Part shown: positions 1-7,963 of the stretch, piece after piece | Numbering within the stretch: position 1 is the first letter of the stretch | How the letters are laid out: each line of letters begins with the position of its first letter | Assembly: GCA_018262455.1 (NCBI GenBank) | Contig: JAGSPR010000292.1 | Span: 1 to 8,781 of the forward strand | Source: Deltaproteobacteria bacterium | Lineage (GTDB): Bacteria; Myxococcota; Polyangia; Haliangiales; Haliangiaceae | DNA: 8,781 nucleotides | Direction: 5' to 3' | Notes under the pieces: generated by a model | Database searches by the model: none | What the model was told of the DNA's origin: nothing | What the model saw: only the letters and a program-made list of their open reading frames with translations | Made by a program: the position numbers and the translations under genes

Positions 1-96
1 AGCGGCAAAGCCGCGAGGACCAGGATGGCAGAGCGAGAGCGAAGCTCGAGCGGCAAAGCCGCGAGGACCAGGATGGCAGAGCGAGAGCGAAGCTCG
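1..96. repeat. 48-bp direct tandem repeat, two exact copies, with internal hairpins
   Basis: Positions 1-48 and 49-96 are identical. Each unit carries two short perfect inverted repeats with 3-nt loops: GCGGC-AAA-GCCGC (2-14, again 50-62) and GAGC-GAA-GCTC (37-47, again 85-95). The plus strand is purine-rich and has only two T residues per unit. No stop codon occurs in any of the six frames of the unit, and 48 bp is exactly 16 codons, so adding copies does not break a reading frame. The array may continue left of the window. The two copies and the hairpins are seen directly. That it is a dispersed palindromic element of the REP or RPE kind is inference; no further copy was noticed in this window. 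Confidence 0.9.
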
Positions 97-227
97 AGCC
101 CAAGCCGGTCCCCGAGGTGCAGGGCGACGAGCCCGCGAGCCTGTCGATCACGCGTGCCCGCGAGTGCTTGTTCCGGCTGCGCGGCAAGTCGGCGCACGGC
201 CGACGCGCGCGCCCCGAATCCTCGTGA
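1..227 (+). CDS. C-terminal end of an unidentified protein (5' partial)
   Basis: The frame beginning at position 3 is open from the left edge to TGA at 225-227 and has no start codon that must be used, so the gene begins outside the window. From position 96 onward about 44 of 47 codons end in G or C, far better than the other two plus frames, which supports real coding. The first part encodes two copies of a 16-residue charged repeat (RQSREDQDGRARAKLE). It is followed by a proline/glutamate stretch (PKPVPEVQGDEP) and a basic tail containing SLSITRARECLFRLRGK. I recognise no domain. The repeat part has poorer third-position GC (12 of 16) than the tail, as expected if the repeat is a later insertion. 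The stop abuts the ftsK stop directly. The alternative is that only the part after about position 97 is coding and the repeat is intergenic. Confidence 0.55.
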   Translation, partial: RQSREDQDGRARAKLERQSREDQDGRARAKLEPKPVPEVQGDEPASLSITRARECLFRLRGKSAHGRRARPESS

Positions 228-2903
<2,676 letters not shown>

Positions 2904-2933
2904 AGGTGGCCCTGGTATTCGCAGGGGTACTTT

Positions 2934-2963
2934 ATCCTACATCCACCGATACGCCGGCCCCAA
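2934..2963 (-). promoter_or_regulatory. candidate ftsK promoter
   Basis: On the minus strand TTGGGG (2958-2963) is followed after 18 bp by TAGGAT (2934-2939), a partial sigma70-like match (three of six and four of six bases). It lies about 30 nt before the ftsK ATG, in the only lower-GC part of the gap. The match is weak and is offered only because the position is right. Confidence 0.3.
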
Positions 2964-2971
2964 GTTTTCGC

Positions 2972-2994
2972 TGACGCCGCGACGCGACGCGTCA
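2972..2994. promoter_or_regulatory. inverted repeat in the ftsK/alkD-like divergent gap, possible operator
   Basis: TGACGC (2972-2977) and GCGTCA (2989-2994) form perfect 6-bp arms around an 11-bp centre made of CGCGA-like repeats. The centre-to-centre spacing of 17 bp is about one and a half helical turns. The element lies just upstream of the candidate ftsK promoter and about 20 bp before the first start of the AlkD-like gene, so a regulator bound there could affect either gene. The arms are seen directly; an operator role is inference, and chance palindromy in CG-rich sequence is possible. Confidence 0.35.
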
Positions 2995-3014
2995 ATGAAT
3001 AGGACTCAATCTTC

Positions 3015-3872
3015 GTGCTGCTGGATTGGCGCAAACAGGGGCACCCTGGAACCATGGGCGAGCCACGCATTCCGCTCGATCCGGTGGCGGACCTGAAGGT
3101 ACGGCTCGCCCGAGAGTCGACGGACCAGGCCCGCGCATTCTGGGCGCGGCTGTTCCTGGCGAGCAGGGCCGGCGGCTCGGGGCCCGGCAGTCCGGGGATG
3201 TTCTACGGCGTGCCGATGGCGAAGGTCGCCGGGTGCGTGCGCGCGTGGTGGACCGATCACGGGCTGTCCGAACATCCGGCCACGGTGGGCAAGCGGGTAG
3301 CGCTCGCGCTGATCGAGCAGCCGATGATCGAGGACAAGCTCGCGGGCATTCTCGTCCTGCAAGACCTGCTTGGCACCCAGTTGCGCGCCAGTGATCTGCC
3401 CGCGTTCGCGCGGCTGTTCGCGAGCGGTCACCTCGCCGAGTGGAACGTCGTCGAGTGGTTCGTCATGAAGGTGCTGGTCACGCTACTCGATCGGCCGTCC
3501 GGGCGTCGCGAGGTCGCGCGTGGGCTCGCTCAGTGGCGGACGACAAGCACCACGTGGCAGCGCCGCGCCGCGTGTCTGGCGTTCATCAAGCTCGCGCCGC
3601 TCGGGGAGGCCGCGCTGCCGGGCCTCACCGAGCACATCCTGACGATCTGCGGGACCGTGGTGTGGTCCCACGAGCCCCACGATCAGACCGCGGTCGGCTG
3701 TGTCCTGCGCGAGCTCGCGCGTGCCGAGCCGGCGAAGGTCGAGGCGTTCTTTCGTCGCCACGCGCTGCTGATGTCGAAGGAGTGCGCGCGCCACGCGGTG
3801 GCCAAGTTCCCCGCGCCGCTCCGCGCCGAGTTGCTCGCGCATCACAAGCGCGCGACGTCGCTGCGCCACTAG
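3015..3872 (+). CDS. AlkD-like DNA alkylation repair protein (HEAT-like repeat), divergent active site
   Basis: The protein (285 residues from GTG 3015, 272 from ATG 3054) matches the all-helical AlkD family, whose members excise N3- and N7-alkylpurines without base flipping. Family landmarks appear in order: GMFYGVPMAKVAGCVRAWW (61-79), the helix KRVALALIEQPMIEDKLAGI (93-112), EWNVVEWFVMKVL (142-154), TWQRRAACLAFIKLA (180-194), QTAVGCVLRELARAEP (224-239) and ECARHAVAKFP (256-266). By motif alignment W143 and R183/R184 correspond to Bacillus cereus AlkD Trp109 and the Arg148 region. The catalytic Asp113 is Glu147 here and Trp187 is Cys229. Glycosylase activity is therefore uncertain. GTG 3015 has AGGA at 3000-3003 upstream; ATG 3054 has only a weak GGA, so the start is unsettled. 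The gene is divergent from ftsK and its stop lies 23 bp from the uvrC stop. Family assignment is fairly firm; substrate is unknown. Confidence 0.8.
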   Translation: MLLDWRKQGHPGTMGEPRIPLDPVADLKVRLARESTDQARAFWARLFLASRAGGSGPGSPGMFYGVPMAKVAGCVRAWWTDHGLSEHPATVGKRVALALIEQPMIEDKLAGILVLQDLLGTQLRASDLPAFARLFASGHLAEWNVVEWFVMKVLVTLLDRPSGRREVARGLAQWRTTSTTWQRRAACLAFIKLAPLGEAALPGLTEHILTICGTVVWSHEPHDQTAVGCVLRELARAEPAKVEAFFRRHALLMSKECARHAVAKFPAPLRAELLAHHKRATSLRH

Positions 3873-3897
3873 CCCCAGGGGCAGCGAACCGGTCGCT
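3872..3897. terminator. paired small hairpins between convergent alkD-like gene and uvrC
   Basis: The gap between the two stop codons is filled by two adjacent palindromes: GCCCCAGGGGC (3872-3882) and AGCGA-ACCGG-TCGCT (3883-3897). The second overlaps the uvrC stop codon (3896-3898). Being symmetrical, they could act on both converging transcripts. No T-run follows on either strand, so a classical intrinsic terminator is not shown. Confidence 0.35.
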
Positions 3898-6013
3898 ACA
3901 GCTCGCGTGCGGTGGAGTCTTCGGGCGAGGCATCGAGCTCGACCTCGGGGTCGACATCGACGTCCCCGATCCGACCCTCGACGTTGGCATCGATCTCGGA
4001 ATCCGCCGACGAGGCCGTCAACGGATCGCGCTCGGCCGCGTCACCTGGCTCGGCGTCGATCGCGTCGGCGGTCGTGAGGTCGCCGTCGCCATCGTCGCGG
4101 CCGCCACCGTCGCGGTCGACCCCGCTCGCAGCCTCGCTGATCGCCTGGGCCGCGAAGTACTGCACGACACCTGCGGCAGCCTTGCGGTTCATCCCGGGTG
4201 CCTTCGCGAGCTCCTCCGCGGTGGCGAGGCGGATCGCGCGCACGCTGCCGAAGTGCTTGAGCATGCGCTGGCGACGCGTCGCGCCGATCCCCGGGATCCC
4301 GTCGAGCTCGCTGCGGAGCGTCTGCTTGGTGCGGCGATCCTGGTGGAACGTGTTGGCGAACCGGTGAGCCTCGTCTCGGATCCGCGCGAGCACGTAGAGC
4401 TCGGGCGAGTTCGGGCGCAGCGCGATCGAGTCCTTGACGTTGCGCCGATAGATCCGATCGGGCGCGGTGCCGGCCTCGAGCTCGCGTTCCTTGGCCAGGC
4501 CGATGACCTCGATCCCGGTGTCTCCTCCGAGCGGCACGCCGAGGTCGGTCAGCGCCGCGACGGCCATGCCGAGCTGGCCCTTGCCACCGTCGATCACGAG
4601 CAGATCGGGGCGGGCCCACGCGGGATCATCGGAGCCCTGGCGGCGGAACCGGCGCGTCAGGACCTCGTACATCGCCGCGAAGTCGTCGTTGCCGGCGGTG
4701 CGGACCTTGAACTTGCGATACAGGCCGCGCGCCGCGATGCCATCGACGAACGTCACCATCGAGGCGACTGTCTCGGTACCGGAGATGTGCGCGATGTCGA
4801 AGCACTCGATCCGGCGCGGCGGCCGGGGCAAGCTCAGGTGCTTGGCCACCTTCGCGAGGATCTCCTCGGCGTCGGCATTCTTGCTGCGCCGCGAGGTCGC
4901 CGACGCGGCGGCGTTGCGGTCGGCGAGCTCGACGAGCTTCGCGCGGACGCCACGTCGAGGCTCGAGGATGCGCACCTTTTTGCCGCGCGCCGTCCCCAGC
5001 CAGTCGGCGAGCACCTCGCCGTCCTCGAGCTCGACGCCGACGACGACCTCGTCCGGGATGAACGTGCCAGTGGCGTAGTACTGCTGAAGGTGCTCGGTGA
5101 CCACCGCCGCATCGGGCAGCTCCTGGTCCTTCTGCTGGAACGCACGGCGGCCGACCAGCTTGCCGCCGCGCACGAACAGCACGACGACCTCGACGCAATC
5201 GGCCTCGCGGAACAGGCCCCACACGTCCTGATCGACGAAGTCATCCTGGACGATGTGCTGCTTCGCGAGCGTGCGTTCGACGGCCGCGAGCGAGTCGCGC
5301 AGCACCGCCGCGGTCTCGTAGTCCTCGGAGTCCGCGCGGCCGCTCATCCGCGCGCGCAGCCGCTGGACGAGCTCGGCACTCTTGCCAGCGAGGAACATCT
5401 TCACGTCCTCGACCTGCTCGGCGTAGGCCTCCGGCGCGACGTCGATCGCGCACGGGCCGGAGCAGCGCTTGATCTGATACTGGAGGCACGGCCTGCCGCG
5501 GGTCTCCAGCACGTGATCGGTGCACGTCCGGAGCTGGAAGTGACGGTTCAGGATCCGCAGCGTCTCGCGCGCCGAGGTGGCCGAGTGATACGGCCCGAAG
5601 TAGTTCGCGCCGTCGTCACGGATGTTGCGGACGACCTCGACACGCGGGAACACCGCGCGCTTCGGCGTGTCGTCGTCAGGGACCTTCGGATCGACGAGGC
5701 GCAGCACGAGGTACTGCTTGTCGTCCCGTAGCTTCACGTTGAACTTCGGTTGGTGTTTCTTGATCAGGTGATTCTCGAGGAGCAGCGCCTCCTTCGACGA
5801 CGACACCACGATCGTCTCGACATCGGTCACCGCCCGGCCGAGGAAGCCGGCCGCCACGAAGAACCGCTCGTCGCCGCCTTCCCTGAAGTACTGGCGGACG
5901 CGCGTGCGCAGGTTCTTCGCCTTGCCGACGTAGACCACCGTCCCCCGAGCGTCCTTGAACAGGTAGACGCCCGGCTCGGTCGGGATACGATCGAGGACCT
6001 CGCCGGCGAGCAC
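3896..6013 (-). CDS. uvrC: Excinuclease ABC subunit UvrC
   Basis: UvrC makes the dual incisions flanking a lesion in the UvrAB-DNA complex. The 705-residue protein has all domains. An N-terminal GIY-YIG nuclease (about 11-95) contains PGVYLFKD, VVYVGKAKNLRTRVRQYF and the acidic E80 in KEALLLENHLIKK. Four cysteines C164, C176, C184 and C188 have the 12/8/4 spacing of the E. coli UvrC iron-sulfur site. A UVR helical hairpin lies at about 208-245. The RNase H-like nuclease has ECFDIAHISGTETVASMV (D406), GNDDFAAM (D443/D444), LLVIDGGKGQL (D475) and DEAHRFANTFH (H550). A helix-hairpin-helix pair lies at about 570-620. An 80-odd-residue acidic tail (about 622-705) goes beyond the usual family end. 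The start is GTG 6011-6013, preceded by GGGG at a suitable distance. It lies 29 bp after the rseP stop on the same strand, so the two are probably co-transcribed. Confidence 0.97.
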   Translation of the reverse strand: MLAGEVLDRIPTEPGVYLFKDARGTVVYVGKAKNLRTRVRQYFREGGDERFFVAAGFLGRAVTDVETIVVSSSKEALLLENHLIKKHQPKFNVKLRDDKQYLVLRLVDPKVPDDDTPKRAVFPRVEVVRNIRDDGANYFGPYHSATSARETLRILNRHFQLRTCTDHVLETRGRPCLQYQIKRCSGPCAIDVAPEAYAEQVEDVKMFLAGKSAELVQRLRARMSGRADSEDYETAAVLRDSLAAVERTLAKQHIVQDDFVDQDVWGLFREADCVEVVVLFVRGGKLVGRRAFQQKDQELPDAAVVTEHLQQYYATGTFIPDEVVVGVELEDGEVLADWLGTARGKKVRILEPRRGVRAKLVELADRNAAASATSRRSKNADAEEILAKVAKHLSLPRPPRRIECFDIAHISGTETVASMVTFVDGIAARGLYRKFKVRTAGNDDFAAMYEVLTRRFRRQGSDDPAWARPDLLVIDGGKGQLGMAVAALTDLGVPLGGDTGIEVIGLAKERELEAGTAPDRIYRRNVKDSIALRPNSPELYVLARIRDEAHRFANTFHQDRRTKQTLRSELDGIPGIGATRRQRMLKHFGSVRAIRLATAEELAKAPGMNRKAAAGVVQYFAAQAISEAASGVDRDGGGRDDGDGDLTTADAIDAEPGDAAERDPLTASSADSEIDANVEGRIGDVDVDPEVELDASPEDSTAREL

Positions 6014-6042
6014 GACGCCCCGACCTTACCCGCCCGAAGCCT

Positions 6043-7134
6043 TCAGAACACGCTGAAGTCGTGCAGCGTCACGAGCACCATCACGATCATCAGCACCATG
6101 ATGCCGCCCATGTGCACCATCGTCTCGATCTTCGGGTTCGCGCGGCGGCGGGTCACCATCTCGTAGGTCAGGAACACGAGGCGACCGCCGTCCAGTGCGG
6201 GGAGCGGAAACAGGTTGAACAGCCCGAGGTACACGCTGAGCAGCATCAGGAGCTTGATGCCGTCAGGCAGGCCACGACTGAACGCCGCCTTGAACTCGCC
6301 GACGATGCGAACCGGTCCGCCTGGGTCGGCCTTTTCCTTGCCGCTGAAGATGTCCCTGACGTTGCCAAGGATCAGCTTCGTCTGCTCGATCGGGAACGTG
6401 ATCGCATCCCCGGATGCTTCGAGGATGCCGACCGAGACGATGTCCGGGACCAGGCGCTGCTGCACGCCCATGATGAACAGCTGGTTGCCGTCCTTGTCCC
6501 GGATCTCCTTGCCGTCCTTGTCCTTGGCGATCTTGGGCTGGATCGAGAAGGTGAGGTCTTTGCCCCCGAACACGCGGGCCATCAGCGTGTCAGCGACGGC
6601 GGGGCGTCGCACGGTGACGGTCACCGGCGCACCGTGCTTGGCGTTGATCACCTTCTGGAGATCGAGCGTCGAAGCGGACATGGTGACGCCGTCGACCCCG
6701 ATGATGCGATCACCCGGCTCGATCTTGCCCTTGGCGTCGTAGCCATCGGTGATCTCGGCGACGTAGTACGTGCGGACGGGCTGGCCGTGACAGGTGTAGA
6801 GCCCGAACGCGAGGAAGATGGCGGAGACGTAGTTGGTTGCCGGGCCGGCGAGGATCGTCAGGAAGCGCTGCCAGGCGGGCCGATTCGGATACGCCGCGAC
6901 ATCCTCCGGATCGACCTCTTCCGCGATGTTCATCCCGCGGATCTCGACGAAGCCTCCGAACGGGATCGGCGCGAGCTGGAAGATCGTCCCGCTCTTGGTC
7001 TTGCGCTTGAGGATGCCGGGCCCGAAGCCGATGCTGAATCGCTCGACGCGCATCTTGCACCAGCGCGCGACGAAGTAGTGCCCGCCCTCGTGGACGACGA
7101 TCAGAAAGCCGAGCGCGAGGATCGCGAGGATCAT
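6043..7134 (-). CDS. rseP: RseP-type site-2 membrane metalloprotease (M50), single PDZ
   Basis: RseP cuts anti-sigma factors and other single-pass proteins within the inner membrane; in E. coli this releases sigmaE. From ATG 7132-7134 the protein has 363 residues. The first membrane helix carries the zinc motif HEGGH (15-19; H15, E16, H19). IGFGP and PIPFGGFVEIRGM follow (35-68). AGPATNYVSAIFLAFGL (96-112) is the second helix. One PDZ domain spans about 120-200 with KIEPGDRIIGVDGV. A loop contains two DKDG tetrads (205-216). PGGPVRIVGE (271-280) precedes the helix with FPLPALDGGRL (309-319), where D315 is the third zinc ligand, and a last helix (343-358). E. coli RseP has two PDZ domains and about 450 residues, so this is the shorter type. 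The reading frame stays open upstream to 7383, but that part lacks family similarity. No good ribosome site precedes the ATG. uvrC follows 29 bp downstream. Confidence 0.95.
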   Translation of the reverse strand: MILAILALGFLIVVHEGGHYFVARWCKMRVERFSIGFGPGILKRKTKSGTIFQLAPIPFGGFVEIRGMNIAEEVDPEDVAAYPNRPAWQRFLTILAGPATNYVSAIFLAFGLYTCHGQPVRTYYVAEITDGYDAKGKIEPGDRIIGVDGVTMSASTLDLQKVINAKHGAPVTVTVRRPAVADTLMARVFGGKDLTFSIQPKIAKDKDGKEIRDKDGNQLFIMGVQQRLVPDIVSVGILEASGDAITFPIEQTKLILGNVRDIFSGKEKADPGGPVRIVGEFKAAFSRGLPDGIKLLMLLSVYLGLFNLFPLPALDGGRLVFLTYEMVTRRRANPKIETMVHMGGIMVLMIVMVLVTLHDFSVF

Positions 7135-7144
7135 GCGAAACGAA

Positions 7145-7150
7145 ACTATA
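7145..7150 (-). promoter_or_regulatory. TATAGT -10-like box close to the rseP start
   Basis: TATAGT on the minus strand, five of six bases of the sigma70 -10 consensus, ends 10 nt before the rseP ATG. Transcription from it would give a nearly leaderless message, which would fit the missing ribosome site. No convincing -35 box lies 16-18 bp upstream, so this is a weak call. Confidence 0.2.
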
Positions 7151-7207
7151 GCAGCGACCACTGCCGTGTGCCGCTGCGACCAGGGCGCGACCGAGGATTG
7201 CCGCGGA

Positions 7208-7777
7208 TCAGCGGCCGAATCGAGCGAACGCGCGGAGCCGGCCGATCGACTTCTTCGCGACGACGCCCGTCGGACCCGCGAGGCGCACCGACAGGCTCTG
7301 GACGGCAAGCCGCTTGGCGAGCCGGCGATGCATCGCGGCGCCAACGAGCCGCGAGCCCCGGAAGGCCGCGAGCGCACGGACACGATGGGCGACCGTGTAG
7401 CGCGTCAGCGCCACTTCGGCGTCGCCTTGGTTTGCGAGCAGTCGGCGACACGCATCGCCCGCACCATCGAGCGAGGCACTCGCGACATCGGGTGTGGACA
7501 CGAGCAGCAGCATGCCCTGAGCGCGCGAGGCACCGACATCGACCCCGCGACCGCGGGCCGACGCGTGGGTCACCCGGAGCTCCGGGACCTCGGCACGTAG
7601 CAGCGCGAGCACGGCGTGCGAGTTGTCGCCGGAGTCTTCGTCGATCGCGAGGATCTCGAACGAGAGCCCCAGGCCGCGCAGGTGCTCGGCTGTCCGGCGG
7701 ACAGCGATTCCGACCGCCTCTTCGTCATCACCGAAGGGCAGAATGACGGAAACGTCGAACCGAGGGCTATCGAACAT
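7208..7777 (-). CDS. Short GT2-like glycosyltransferase, apparently without a DxD motif
   Basis: From ATG 7775-7777 the product has 189 residues. An in-frame ATG at 7832-7834 would add 19 residues that do not resemble the family. The N-terminus reads like a GT-A nucleotide-sugar domain: DVSVILPFGDDEEAVGIAV (8-26), LGLSFEILAIDEDSGDNSHA (36-55) and a basic turn ARGRGVDVGASRAQGMLLL (74-92), corresponding to the G-x-A-x-N/R-x-G segment of DPM1-type GT2 enzymes. The next strand normally ends in the metal-binding D-x-D, but here the sequence is VSTPDVAS (93-100). The usual C-terminal acceptor loop is short, although LTRYTVAHRVRAL (124-136) echoes the SRY segment of the family. It could be an inactive or highly diverged GT2, or a relic. 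No transmembrane helix is evident. It lies 73 bp upstream of rseP on the same strand. Confidence 0.7.
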   Translation of the reverse strand: MFDSPRFDVSVILPFGDDEEAVGIAVRRTAEHLRGLGLSFEILAIDEDSGDNSHAVLALLRAEVPELRVTHASARGRGVDVGASRAQGMLLLVSTPDVASASLDGAGDACRRLLANQGDAEVALTRYTVAHRVRALAAFRGSRLVGAAMHRRLAKRLAVQSLSVRLAGPTGVVAKKSIGRLRAFARFGR

Positions 7778-7963
7778 CTGGCGGGCGGAATAGCACCAAA
7801 CGTGCCGTGCGCCGGCGCTTTCCTGAATCCGCATCCCGGCCGACTCGACACGTGATTACAGTCGGTTAGAAATAATACCGGAGCGATGGTCCGACCGCTA
7901 GTGCGAACCAAGTTACGCGGTGCGATCGAAACTGCTCGCATCTTCGCTTCGCGGCCTCGGGGG
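7778..7963. other. intergenic gap, lower GC in the middle, no gene seen
   Basis: This 186-bp stretch lies between the GT4 stop and the preferred GT2-like start. The part at about 7850-7885 is clearly richer in A and T than the surroundings and holds TATTAT on the minus strand (7872-7877), which could be a -10 box for the GT2-like, rseP and uvrC genes. No matching -35 box is present at normal spacing. I found no strong hairpin with a T-run and no convincing small reading frame. Confidence 0.35.

Noticed and set aside
1..96. CRISPR array
   Set aside because: The two units are directly adjacent with no spacers, so this is a tandem duplication.
3440..5731. 763-residue plus-strand open frame across the end of the AlkD-like gene and opposite uvrC
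   Set aside because: It crosses two recognised genes in other frames and has low-complexity composition with no domain.
7135..7383. 83-residue N-terminal extension of RseP
   Set aside because: It is Arg/Ser-rich, overlaps the GT2-like gene in another frame and precedes the normal family start at the first membrane helix.
6061..7746. 561-residue plus-strand open frame opposite rseP and the GT2-like gene
   Set aside because: His/Asp/Arg-rich antisense shadow; the minus strand has the HEGGH and LDGG motifs of a real protease.
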